Origin: Podocnemis expansa
Lineage: Eukaryota; Chordata; Testudines; Podocnemididae
Assembly: GCA_007922195.1 (NCBI GenBank)
Contig: ML682013.1
Coordinates: forward strand, 18,973,167 to 19,037,166
Direction of reading: 5' to 3'
DNA: 64,000 nt
The notes beneath the pieces are model-generated. The model saw nothing but the letters and a program-made list of their open reading frames with translations, was not told the origin of the DNA and ran no database searches. The position numbers and the translations under genes were made by a program. Positions 1-10,560 of this stretch are shown one piece after another (position 1 is the first letter of the stretch; each line of letters starts with the position of its first letter).

Positions 1-3000
1 TTTACACAGAAAATTATATTTTCACCTATACACTATATTATTGTTGTCCAAAAAGGGCTAGTTATAAGCCCTAGTCCTACTGGTGAGTTGATATTAAATA
101 TAAACACTTTTGAAAATATTTGTAATAAACTACGTAAGCTTTGCCCATGTTTCCATCCATGTAACAGGAGCCCTTCAGTGACAAGTTTTAAAGGCATTTA
201 CAGCACAGGAAAAATGACAGGAAGGGAACAAAAATAAAATCAATATCCATCTATAGGCATAATCTGCAAGGAAGCTGCAGAAACAATGAAGTAAATCAAC
301 AAAGTGCAGTCTCAGTTCTGTACATCTCTGCTCTGTTAGTAATAGTTGCTCTGCCTACTGAAAAATAGAAGCAAAGGGAGAAAAATATAAACATTACCAT
401 CAGAGCTAAAAGCCAGCATCCAACTTTTCATTTCTTGCTTTTGATGTCTGACCTAAGGATGTTGAATCAGGAAGGTACACTGTTAGAGTTACTCAGATGT
501 TATGATTTTGTGTTGTACACTTCAAGAGCATGAAAGCAGGTTCCCAACAAAACATATTAAGAAACAAAAAAATCTAAAGTAGAATTGGATTTGATGTGAA
601 ACAATGCAGAAAAGTGGGAGATAATTTCTACCCACTTTCCAACCACAATTCCTTATTCATTTGTGAGGAGCAGGTAGCACCTCTCAGAAATAGTCTAAAT
701 TTTGTTGGGTTCATGTCTTGTGAGCTGAAAGAAATTAATGTTCTCATATCCTTTTAAAATGAAACCTAGTATGGTCTTATTTGCATGAAGATGTTTACAA
801 GGTAAATCAGCTAAACTGACTTTTAACACAATAACAATTGAATTTACCATTTCCCTATTTCAATTCCTCAGCAGAATGTCTAATGCTTAGTACATACCTA
901 TATGTACATATACCAGCTTGCATTTTTTGCACTCCAGAACAATGTGCAGAGCTGGCCTTACCTCCACTGACCAGCTTCTCAAGGATCATACCCCTATGTA
1001 CAGAATGGACAGTAGGACTCTGATTTTAAACTGTGCTACTCAGCCCTATAGCCAGCATAGTCAGTAGTGGAAGATAACCACTGCGTAGTGGGATCCCTTT
1101 GTGACAGTCAGCACAACAGCTTTGACACCATTCCCTCACTGCAGCTAGCATAGGGATTGTGGCTGGTAAACTGGGATTTGGCCAGGGCCTCCCCACAGTC
1201 TAGCAGTAGTCTCTGGCAGCCAGTACAAGTTACAGAAGCTAAGGGCTGCTGTCCATACACTGCGAGACTGATGAGCACCTAGAAGTCCAAAATCAATGGA
1301 GCATCACCAGCGTCACACATGCCTCTACTCTGCAATCAGTGGGTACATTTTAGGGAGAGTCAGGAAGATGACAGTTTGCAGCCCCCCCCCCCAGTAACTG
1401 ATTCATTTAATATTGTAGAGGGTGGAGGCTGGAAGGAGACAGTCAGTCAGTCACCTCCAGAATTGTCATGGGCACAAAATTGGAGCCTACCAGTGTGTGC
1501 TACAGTTCATGGATCTCCAAGAGAAGTTTAATTACAAAAAAGTTCAAAGACCAGATCTCCAAATAGTCTGAGATTCTGTGGAACACTAGGTCTACATCAC
1601 CTCTTTCATGGGGATTCTGATTATGGTGGTTCTAGTGATTTTCTTCAATTATTCACCTCCGGAATGCAATGTAGCCAGCCACATTAATTTCAGCCCTGCA
1701 CTCACATGACGATGTTTTCAAGAGCCAATCAGCAGCATCACAAACATAATACACACCATAGTTTTGAATTGGACTGGACATCTGCACTGAGGATCATAAA
1801 ACTGTAGGTTTCATGGACCCTAAAGGCAAAAGGAAACATGAGTAACCTTTCTAGAAACTTCCCTATATTATATATAATTATATAAAAAAGCTTTCTGCAT
1901 AATATGGGGGAGCCCTCACTTCTAGGCATTGTGGGTCACAAAGGCCATCCCTGATTACTCTGTTTGCTTGCCAATACAGTAAGTATATATTTCGATCACA
2001 AAAATAGGTTCAAATGTTGGAATTTGAAAAAAAAACACTCATTTTTATAAATACAGTGACTGATTCCATGATTTATTCATGAGGTTATAAGGTAATAGTG
2101 GGCTTAGCAATCACTCCATAAATAGGGCAATAAAAGCACAGACCAACACCTTTCACTTAGTCTAGTAAGTAAATTCATGGTCAGATTTGTATGGTATACT
2201 GAGCAGAAAGTCATTTCCTATCACATAATGAAAATATTTAGAAAACTACTAGAGCAATATGGGTTATAGAACTGTTAAAACTGTAATTGTCTTACACTAT
2301 TATTAGAGATAAAAATATTGGGAATATGAGTTTCTCAGTAAATAGGATGTTAAGAAAGGTATTGATTAATGAAGTGTACAGATAATGAGGAAAGTATTTA
2401 ATTTTTCAATATCTTATACAACTTTATAACAGCCCCTACTTGTCATTTACCAAACCTGGTTTTATGAATGTGAGAAATCAATTTGTCATTCTCATTGTTA
2501 TATTTTGCAACATTTATGAAAATTTTTAAAAATTATTTTGTCAAATGTGAGCCAAATCACCTCAGATTTGTGTTGTCTGTTCTCAAAAAGTAGAAATGAG
2601 CTTGTGCCACAAAATTTGATCACAACTGAAACTTGCTCCAAGCTCAAGTCTGTTCTGAATGGTCATTCCAGTTCTGCATAATCAGAGAAATAAGACTGAG
2701 TTTCCAGGGTCAAATGTGGATCTAAATTTTCCTCAAAGTTTGGGTGTGGGAGAAATGTGTGACTCAAATCCAGTGTTCTGGTATGGCCCATTTCTACTTA
2801 TAAATTAAGAAACATTGGTGCTGAGCTGGATCACTACTTGACAGATCTCCAAAGAGAATCCAGGGAAGCATAAGTAGCAGTATTAATTCAACTGGAGAAT
2901 TTTTTACTTTCCAAGTGGGTTTGAATCAGCTGTATTGTTAAATATAAAAGTATTATAATACCCTGATTTTAGCTTGTGATCAGAAATGCAACAGAAATGC

Positions 3001-3266
3001 CAAAACTAAATTTAAACAAAGTAGGAAAGCATGCAGTAGTTCACTCAATGTTTCATAATCAAATGATTGCAAGTATCTGGTCTTGTACTCCAAGACTTAC
3101 CAAAAAACCCCAAAACCAAAACATGAACAAAAAAATCGGGGGGGGGGGTGTTGAGAAACCTGTCCTAAAACATTTATCTCAGAAATTGGCTGTCCTAACA
3201 TATTGTTGGTTTCCCACTGGAAGCTGGCCAATATGACTAAAAAATGAGTACAGAGGAAAATATCCT
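1..3266. other. No gene recognised
   Basis: AT-rich sequence with scattered stops in all frames. A moderately GC-richer patch lies near 1030-1540, with a C-run at about 1383 and a G-run at 3139-3147. The short open frames (60-86 codons) have no recognisable domain, splice context or codon signal. I see no repeat family I can name here, although old degraded copies may be present. Confidence 0.6.
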
Positions 3267-3924
3267 TTTTCATGATATTATGTTTTAGACTCTTAAGGTC
3301 AGAAGGGACCAATATGATCATCTAATTTGACCTCCTGCAGAATACAGGCCAGAGAAGCTCACCCACTCACTCTTGCAGAAAACTTCTAACCTACGACTAA
3401 GTTATTAAAATCCTCAAAACATAATTTAAAGTCTTTAAGGTACAGAAGAGAATCCACCAGCAATTGAGTCATGCCCAATGCTGACAGTCTGCCCTAGGTG
3501 AAAATTCCTTCCTGACTCCAACTTGGTGATCAGTTAAACCCTGAACATGTGGGCAAGACTCATCAGTCAGACACCCAAGAAAGAATCCTTTGTAAAGACT
3601 GAGAACCCAGCCCTATCAGCATAGTTACCACCAGGAGCCAAAGATCAGTCAATTGCCAAACTAGGCTGTCCCATTATACCATCCCCTCCATAAATATATC
3701 TAGATCAGTTTTGAAACCAGCTAGGTTTTTTTATCCCACTGCTGCCTTTGGAAGGCTATTCCAGAAATTCACTTCTTTGATGGATGGAAACCTGCTTCTA
3801 ATTTCAAGTCTAAACTTCCTGATGACCAGTTTATATCCATTAGTTCTTGTGTCCACACAGGAGCTGAACTTAAATAATTCTTCTCCCTCCCTTGTATTTA
3901 TTCCTCTGTCATATTTATACACAG

Positions 3925-4205
3925 GGCAGCCTTAGCAATTCCAGAGTCCAGTGCAAAAGCCAAGGATGGGGCACCCCTATGCCTCGCCAGGGCCCAGCCA
4001 GCTCCCCGCCCCGGACCTGCTGCTGGGCTCCCCAGCCCCACCCTGCCAGCCCCATTGCAGGGTTCCCTAGCTCCCCCACCAATCCACCCTGCCACAGGCC
4101 CCCACCATCCCCCAAGCTGGCTCCCCACCAGAGCAACATGGGGACCTTTCACCCCCATTTGTCTCTGGCAGCTGCCCATACTGTTTACCCACTAAGACTG
4201 CTATG
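3925..4205. mobile_element. GC-rich insert within CR1, with imperfect 11-bp TSD
   Basis: About 281 bp of strongly GC-rich sequence interrupts the antisense CR1. It is flanked by TTTATACACAG (3914-3924) and TTTATACAGAG (4206-4216), one mismatch in 11. Removing the insert and one duplicate restores the CR1 alignment, so this is a real insertion younger than the CR1. The open frames across it (93 and 131 codons) are low-complexity Pro/Gly/Trp-rich artefacts. The element class is not recognised; it may belong with the other GC-rich dispersed repeats here. Confidence 0.65.
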
Positions 4206-4373
4206 TTTATACAGAGTAATCATATCTCTTCTCAATCTTCTTTTGGTTAGGCTAACTAAAACAAGGTCTTTGAGTCCCCTCTCATAAGATAGGTTTACCA
4301 TTCCTTTCATCATCCTAGTAGCCTTTCTCTGCACTTTCATCTTTCTTAAACATGGAGGACCAAAACTGCACAC
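4185..4373 (-). pseudogene. CR1 ORF2 C-terminal remnant
   Basis: The minus-strand frame reads like the conserved C-terminal tail of CR1 ORF2: '[17 protein letters not shown]' followed by 'KRRLRRDMITLYK'. This tail follows the reverse-transcriptase domain. The reading is cut by the GC-rich insert on the downstream (lower-coordinate) side. It is a decayed retrotransposon gene, not a host exon. Confidence 0.75.
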
Positions 4374-4534
4374 AGTATTCCAGATGAGGTCTAACCACTA
4401 CCTTGTATAAAGATGCTAACATCTCTCTGCCTCACCTGATACATTCAAAGACTGCATTAGATTTTTCATGACCACATCAATTGGCGGCTCATAGTCATCC
4501 TGTGATCAACCAACATGCCCAGGTCCTCATCTTC

Positions 4535-4981
4535 CTATGTCACTTCTGACTGATGCATTCCCAGCTTATAGGAAAAATGTTTGTTATTAGTCCCTAAATG
4601 CATGACTTTGCACTTTCTACTATTAAATTTCATACTATTTCTATTACTCAAGTTTACAAGATCATCAAGATATTTCTGTATCATATCTAGCTCCTTTTCT
4701 GTATTGGCAAGACTGTCCAACTTTGTGTCAGACATAAACTTTATTAGCATACTCCCACTGTTTGTGCCAAGGTCAGTAATCAAAATGGGTTTTGTGACAC
4801 GCCCAAGACCACAGGGAGCTGAGCAAAAAATAGAACTAAAGGAGTTCCAAATGCAAGTCCTGCTATTAGATGAGGCTTCTCTCATGCCTGTCTTCCTTCT
4901 GATAAACACAATTTTTTTTATAAAATAATTTGTTTCCTTAAAATGTTGTTGGGCTATAACCATCCTTTTTAGGTTAATCAT
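4535..4981 (-). pseudogene. CR1 ORF2 RT thumb-region remnant
   Basis: In this 148-codon minus-strand frame, roughly the last 75 residues resemble the CR1 reverse-transcriptase region after the catalytic core ('MKFNSRKCKVMHLGTNN', compare CR1 'KFN..KCKVMHLG'). The N-terminal part lies beyond the CR1 boundary near 4786 and looks unrelated, so the open frame is a chance fusion with non-CR1 DNA. No catalytic FADD box is present. Confidence 0.7.
4842..4891 (+). repeat. Left arm of a 50-bp inverted repeat (partner 5401-5450)
   Basis: The arm contains 'GTTCCAAATGCAAGTCCT' and 'GATGAGGCTTCTCTCATG'. Its reverse complement is found at 5401-5450 with roughly 88% identity. The arms are about 510 bp apart with AT-rich sequence between. 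No clear TSD was found outside the arms, so this may be the remains of a TIR element or a separate inverted duplication. Confidence 0.7.
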
Positions 4982-5400
4982 TCAAGGAGTACACCTTTTA
5001 GTCTCATTGGCCATCTTTATTTGCTTTTCAGAAGTAAGAAGCTGAAAATGAGTCTTGAAATGCACAAGAGCTCATGTTTTCTTGTGGGTTTGCACGGATA
5101 AGAAGTTCTGTAAGAATGTTATTCATAGGAAAACTTTTGTAGATTCAGTAAAGTTCACACAACTTCAGTGCATTTACCTGTAATTTTTGCAGCCTCTGTG
5201 TTTCCTGAAATGAGTCATCCTTAAAAATAGGAACTGCAGAGACAGGCAACACTGGTAAAACCTTCTTTCCTCACAAGCCTCCACCTAAAAGTTAGGAGAT
5301 TCTTTTTTGACATAAGCATATTATGGAAATGTTTGATTTTGCATGAAAATAATAACTTTCTCTTTTATTGGTGCCCAAACTGATCAATTCATGAAGAGAA

Positions 5401-5450
5401 ACAGACATGAGAGAAGCCTCATCTCATACAAGGACTTGCATTTGGAACTT
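5401..5450 (-). repeat. Right arm of the 50-bp inverted repeat
   Basis: Reverse-complement partner of 4842-4891, containing 'CATGAGAGAAGCCTCATC' and 'AGGACTTGCATTTGGAAC'. The 4892-5400 interval has no recognisable coding capacity. Confidence 0.7.
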
Positions 5451-5459
5451 CTTGTGGCA

Positions 5460-7540
5460 ATTCTGCACTGCTTTCACATTACTCAGCCATGTAAGACATA
5501 TCCCTGAAATTAATAAAACTTTTAACAATAAATTATTTATTGTAAATCATTTTGCACAATTTCAAAAGGTTTGACATAGATTGAAAAGTAAAATGTAGTT
5601 GCAATTCAGAGCAAAATATTCAAGTTTGCATGAAATTATCCATAGTAACACCATCTTCTGTATTAGCAGACTAAGTGCTATAGAAAGCATTTTAGCTATT
5701 GTTGTTTCCTTCTTTTCCTACAGTGGGGTTCCCAAAACCTTTTAACGGGTGCAAAGATTTTCCATGTTGCAACTTTATGCAGCTGCCCATACAAAGTGGT
5801 GAATGCATTCAAATCTCACACTCAGAATCTCTAAATTCTCTGTCAAGGTAACCATCATAACTATACCATTCTTTTGCTGATTTACCAAGCTTTCAACCAT
5901 AGTCCTAACTACCTGGTCACTGGCATCTGCCTCATAAAATGACTATGAGAATCATAGAGTTGCTAAAGAAATCACATTATTTTTACATTGCGGACGGATT
6001 GCTAAGCTTTTGCCTCAATTTTGATTAATTTCGATCCTGACTCAGTCAGAGATTAGGCCCTGACACAGGTTATAATTAAATATTGAAATCATGAAGTGCA
6101 AGAATGTTTAATTTTTAAAATATGAGTTTTAATTTACCTCATACAGAGAATAGCTCTGGTCACCTGCAGAGATGCATTACACACTACATTGCCTAATGTA
6201 GGATGCCTGAATAAGGCTGAGCATACAGTTAAAGTAAACTAATACAATTTACTGAACAGCAGTCAAATATTTATCCAGTTGATGAAGCAGACTTTATGTG
6301 AAACTCAGACAATAATTAAAGAGAAGCCTGGCTTAAAACATGCTTATTTCAGATTTCACAAATATGCTATGCTCAAGCAGCATCTTCCCTTTTTTTCAAA
6401 TATTGATGTTCTCCTAACACACGGTATGAGGAGCTTGTCCTTGGCATTCTCTTGACCATTTAATGAATACATTTGCTGGCATTTGCCTTATCTTTGTTAT
6501 GTTGTTCTTTGGAGAGCTGAAACTATTAGTCAACCCTTGACAGGAAAACATCAAAACGAGCTGGTAAAAGGTCTCTCAGTATCAGAGTCAGTAACATGGT
6601 ATTTGATCAAATCATTTGAAGATGGAGAATAGTTATGAGAGAATATGACCATTATACTCAAAACTTTCAGCACACTGGGTATTTTCTCATAGGACTCGAC
6701 AGCTTTTTTGTCATGTTATGTGAACAATGTTCTGACTGATGATTGGCTGCAAATTGATCATAAGAGACATTTGTAATTTTGAAGGGAAATATTTCAGATA
6801 TTTTCAAAAGTACAGCAGGCATTTTTGCTTAAGATTTTTCTAGTAGTAAAGTCCTCTCTTTTAATCTCCTTACACACGCAAATCTCTGTCTGGAGCAGTC
6901 TGATTTATTGTTGTTATTGCTGGATTTTTTAATTTATTTAGGTAGAGGGACCTACAAGAAACACAATATTTACAGTACTGTAGGCTGGGAACATGTTGCT
7001 TTATTTACGTATATACAGACAAAGAGGAAGAAACCACACACTAACTTGTAAGTAAGAGAGGAGTGGAACATGGCTTGCACCTATAATACACTGAATAACC
7101 CAGTTAACCCCTTGATGATCATTTCAGAACACAAGTGTTCAAATTTCAGATTCTTTTTAAAGATACAAAGGCCCCAGTCCTGCAGCTGAATTGAATGCAA
7201 AAGATTTTTATGCCCAATAAAATGTATAGGTGATATAAATCCTCATGTTTCCCACCACACTCCTTGGGGAAGAAATTTTCTCTTTGGACAGTTATTTCTC
7301 TGAAGCATTTGCTTTTAGCTGTAGCTGATAGAGGATAGCAGAGAAGATAGACCCCTGAGCTGATCTGGAATGGCAGACATTTGTAAAATAGACTTCTTAG
7401 TAGACAAATATTAGCATAACACTGGAATAATAGACAATGATAAGTTGTATCTATGTATTAGCTGTTATCAATAACCATTGTGGTGTCCCCTCAGATATAT
7501 GCTTTCCATTCAACTACATGGAAATATAATAGAATGATTA
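5460..7540. other. No gene recognised
   Basis: AT-rich, stop-dense DNA. A hAT-like left end motif (CAGTGGGGTTCCCAAA) occurs near 5723, but I could not find a matching right end or TSD. Nothing else here could be assigned. Confidence 0.55.
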
Positions 7541-7544
7541 CATG

Positions 7545-7990
7545 CAGTGGCATCACTTGCACTGGGCTTGTGGGGCTCAAACCTCGAGTCCCAGTACCAG
7601 TGCTCTGGGTCCATTGCTGGGCCACCCATGGTGGCAGCTGTCTTCCCCAGCCCTGGCCCTTGCTGGGTGTCAGTGGCCAGGTCATCAACAGTGGTGGCTG
7701 TTTTTCCTGGCCCCATTCCTGGCCAGGGTTCCAGGGCTGGGTCGCCTATGGTGGCGGCTGTCTTCCCCAACCCCAGCCCTGGCCAGCTGTCCGGGGCCAA
7801 GGCGCCCACAGAGGCAGCTATCTTCCCCGGTCACGTGGGCTGCCTGCAGCAGAAGCCAGATCTGGGCCCTGCCTGGTGCTCCAGGTGGGATTGGGCCATG
7901 GCCCCAAATTGGGACTGCCCCCTACAGTGTCTGGGCCCCGGGTCTTTTCCTGGGCCCGCATCACTCCTGGTTATGTGGGAAAAATAACTG
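7545..7990 (+). repeat. GC-rich dispersed repeat, family G3, copy 1
   Basis: About 445 bp of GC-rich DNA in an AT-rich setting. Its left part ('GGGCTTGTGGGGCTCAAACC', then GAGTCCCAGT) and right part ('GGGTCTTTTCCTGGGCC', then CACTCCTGGTTAT) both match, in reverse complement, the GC-rich block at 11195-11370. The two blocks are therefore copies of one dispersed element in opposite orientation. The middle of this copy holds a four-unit 60-bp tandem array. Three overlapping frames of 146-181 codons are open across it, which is typical of GC-rich repeats with few stops. No protein family is recognised. Confidence 0.7.
7631..7860 (+). repeat. 60-bp tandem repeat (about 4 units)
   Basis: The motif G(T/A)GG(T/C)(A/G)GCT(G/A) followed by TCTTCCCC or a close variant starts at 7631, 7691, 7751 and 7811, exactly 60 bp apart. 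Units diverge by point changes only. Because 60 is divisible by 3, all frames stay open through the array, which explains the long spurious open frames on both strands. Confidence 0.85.
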
Positions 7991-8095
7991 AATGGCAAGT
8001 AGGCTTGTTTAATGATGATAAATGAGGTGAAAACATTAAATAGATTGTGAAGATGTCCCGAGGATAGCTAGGCTTTGTGTTTAAGTTTCACTAAT

Positions 8096-9138
8096 TTCCA
8101 GAGGGGTAGCTGTGTTAGTCTGGGTACAACAAAAACAACGAGAGTCCCATGGCACCTTATAGACTAACAGATTTCTTTGGACATAAGCTTTTGTGAGCTT
8201 CAACCCACTTCGTCAGATGCATGAAGTGTAAACTACAAGTGAGAGGTATATATACACGCCTGAGTGGAGGAGGGCAAGTGTTAGCAAAGTTAGTTCAGAG
8301 AGCAAATGGGCCCATTCACACCAGTGATCAAAACGGAGAGAATGTGTGAACCGATCAATCGCTTTTTATAATGTGTCAACCATTCCAAGCTCCTATTCAG
8401 ACCCAGTCTGATCATGTTAAGCTTGCAGATTAGCTCCAACTCTTCAGTTTCACGCTAAAGTCTGTTTTTCAAGTTTCTTTGTTAAAGTATGGCAAGTTCC
8501 ATGTCTGCTACTGAGTGTTCATTGAGATTGAAGTATTCTCCTCCTGGTTTATGGATGTTGCCATTTTGATGTCTGATTTGTGTCCATTTATCCTTTTATG
8601 CAAGGACAGTCCAGTTTGGCCAATGTACATGGCAGAGGAGCATTGCTGGCACATGATGGCATATACCATATTAGTGGATGTGCAGGTGAATGGGCCCCTG
8701 ATGGTGTGGCTGATGTGGTTGGGACCTGTGATGGTATCACTGGAGTTAATATGTAAGCAGAGCTGGCAACAGGGTTTGTTGCAAGGATAGATTCCTGGAT
8801 TAGTGTTCTTGTTGTATGGTGTTAAGTTACTGGTGCATATTTGCTTCAGTTTGGGGGGCTGTCTGTAAGCAAGGATAGGATATCCTTGCATAAAAGGATA
8901 CATTTACAAAAAGTGATTGATCTGTTTACACATTCTCTCCCTTCTGACCACTGGTGTGAATGAGCCCCATCTGCTTTCTGAACTGACTTTGCTAACACTT
9001 GCCGTCCTCCACCCTGGCATGTGTACATATGCCTCTCAACTGTAGTTTCCACTTCATGCATCTGACGAAGTGGGTTGAGCCCACAAAACCTTTTGCCCGA
9101 AGAAACCTGTTAGTCTACAAGGTGCCACAGGACTCTCA
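8096..9138 (-). mobile_element. Penelope-like element, 3' portion, with inverted ends
   Basis: A 1,043-bp insertion bounded by a perfect 15-bp TSD, TTAAGTTTCACTAAT, at 8081-8095 and 9139-9153. The minus strand carries the C-terminal part of a PLE protein with a GIY-YIG endonuclease. The segments 8140-8373 and 8901-9137 are inverted copies of each other, so the endonuclease fragment sits inside a large hairpin. Inverted terminal copies are known for Penelope-like elements. The 8096 end (CCAGAGGGGTAGCTGTGTTAG on the plus strand) is the PLE tail found repeatedly in this window. The reverse-transcriptase domain is absent, so the copy is non-autonomous. Confidence 0.9.
8508..8903 (-). pseudogene. 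PLE GIY-YIG endonuclease remnant
   Basis: This 131-codon minus-strand frame has two features known from Penelope-like elements. A cysteine cluster comes first (C41, C45, C46, C49 in 'YPCNKPCCQLC'). It is followed at about residues 80-112 by 'YAIMCQQC', 'MYIGQTGLSL' and 'RINGHKSDI', matching the GIY-YIG nuclease core with its tyrosine, YIG and the conserved Arg/His stretch. In active elements this nuclease nicks target DNA beside an RT domain. Here the RT is missing and in-frame stops follow the visible end, so it is a decayed fragment. The methionine start is incidental. Confidence 0.85.
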
Positions 9139-9153
9139 TTAAGTTTCACTAAT

Positions 9154-10045
9154 GATGAGCTTCATAAACATATTCAGTAAGATGTGCTGTTCTATGTTAA
9201 TCAAGTATTGTGTGCATAATCATCATCATAATGCTTAGTGCTGATATGACACTGTGCATGTTCCAAACACTTTTCAGACAATCACTTAATTATTCCAAAC
9301 AGAAAATGCTATCTGAAGTTGCAGGGTGAGATTCTGCTCTGCATTATGGCAACTCTATAGTGTTCCATTGATACAAAGCTGTTTTACGTCCCTTAGGCCA
9401 AGTTGGGCCTTTTAATATAGCCCCAATTACTTTAATTGGCCCAGGACACCAATAAAATAAAGTAACAGCAAAACAATCAAGTTAGCACAGAGGAAGGCAT
9501 GTTGAGCCAGATCCCTCAGCTACTGTAGCTCCATTAAGTTAAACTGAGTGATGCCAATTTACATTATTTGTGGTTCTGGGCCCCCTATTAAGAAGGAAGT
9601 ATGGCTCAATACAGTTTCTAAGGTTCAGTCTCCAAATAACTCCAGCTGCAACTGTGAACAACTAAAACATCATTTTGCAGGATCCAGAATATTCCAATCT
9701 GAAAGGAGCAGTTACACACAATTCCCATAGCTTTTAAAAACTTGCAAGCATTTAATGTTTGACCTTGCAGTACTTAGGCACTCTAATGGCCACTGAATTC
9801 TTTAGGGCTTTTGGGTATGCAAGGACTGCATGGTCAGAAGACTAAGTATCAGTACAGCTAGGGAATAACAGCACTACTCTGAGAGTCAATTATGCACTTC
9901 ACAAGATTTGGAACTCAGCTCTGACTCTCTAGTCTTGGCTTATAACACCCACGTGTCATTGAAGTACTAAATCATTATCATTCTTACTTATAGAGTGTCA
10001 TATGTGACACATGACATTTGCAAACAGTAAAAAAAGGGGGGGGGC
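9154..10045. other. No gene; possible ancient interspersed repeat near 9220-9310
   Basis: Around 9230-9300 the sequence ('CTTAGTGCTGATATGACACT' followed by an ACACTTTTCAGACAATCA-type stretch) resembles the tails of old L2/MIR-like amniote repeats. The call is weak. A G-run (about 10037-10044) closes the stretch. No coding signal was seen. Confidence 0.3.
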
Positions 10046-10165
10046 AGGGAAAGATTCACAAAGGGACTTCAGTGTCTAACCACTTTGAAGACCTAAATTC
10101 AACATTTAGGTGCAACTGCTGGCATCAAAATCCCCACTCAGCTGCAGCCAAATCCTGCAGGTAAA
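10045..10165 (+). repeat. Dispersed repeat fragment ('gattcacaaaggg' family)
   Basis: The order of motifs, AGATTCACAAAGGGACTTCA then GTGTCTAAC and CCTAAATTCAACATTTAGGTGCA, is seen again at about 50168-50235 (AGATTCACAAAAGGGCTCAG, then CCTAAATCCAACATTT). The complement style recurs near 24100-24300, where 'TTTGTGGATTGTGC' and 'GGTGCTTAAAAGTTAGGCAC' occur. It appears to be one dispersed family of unknown class. Confidence 0.5.
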
Positions 10166-10173
10166 AACCCTAA

Positions 10174-10547
10174 GGCTATGTCTACGCTGCCAAATTAGAC
10201 TGGACTAAAGAGGCTTAGTCTGGACTAATTTGGTCCATGTCTACACTTAGCCTTTGGCTGGTTCAAACTAAAAAACTAGTTAGTCTGAACAGGGGTGATA
10301 TAGATGCCTTACTTTGAACTAACCAAGTTTTTTTGCTCAAACTTTTAGTTCGAACTAGCTGTGCTTTTTTAGTTCAAACTAACTTTTTAGTTCAAACTAG
10401 CCACATTTTTTAAGTTTGAACTAACTTTAGTTCGGACTAACAATGTGGTTAGTTCCAGCTAAAAAGCAGCAGTTAGTTCGAACTAACCTGGAACTGCTTA
10501 GTTTGAATTAAGGAAGTCTAAACTAAGCTTGCTAATGCAGACATAGC
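10174..10547. mobile_element. Palindromic MITE-like element, family A (TTAGTTCGAACTAA type)
   Basis: Ends are GGCTATGTCTAC at 10174 and the inverse AGACATAGCC ending at 10547. The flanking trinucleotide is TAA on both sides (10171-10173 and 10548-10550), consistent with a 3-bp TSD. The interior is almost wholly built from copies of 'TTAGTTCGAACTAA' or its near variants, including the perfect palindrome GTTAGTTCGAACTAAC at 10472-10487. No coding capacity. The 3-bp TSD and short TIRs would fit a PIF/Harbinger-like non-autonomous element, but that is inference. Confidence 0.8.
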
Positions 10548-10560
10548 CTAAGAGGCCTTG

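Larger units (their letters stand above)
3267..4786 (-). mobile_element. CR1 LINE fragment, antisense, split by a GC-rich insert
   Basis: The plus strand shows the reverse complement of a CR1 3' region. Near 3300 is a phrase like the CR1 3' end ('agaagggaccaatatgatca'), followed by the antisense of the C-terminal reverse-transcriptase part of ORF2. It runs to about 4786, where resemblance stops, so the copy is 5' truncated. The stretch 3925-4205 is foreign and flanked by a short direct duplication. CR1 elements are non-LTR retrotransposons that insert by target-primed reverse transcription and are usually 5' truncated. The frame is broken and the copy is inactive. Confidence 0.85.

Noticed and set aside
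5723..5760. hAT element starting CAGTGGGGTTCCCAAA
   Set aside because: No matching right terminus or 8-bp TSD was found downstream.
7631..7860. CRISPR array
   Set aside because: Units are contiguous 60-bp tandem copies without unique spacers, in eukaryotic DNA.
7480..8025. 181-codon open frame as a host gene
   Set aside because: It runs across a 60-bp tandem array in a dispersed GC-rich repeat; three frames are open at once.
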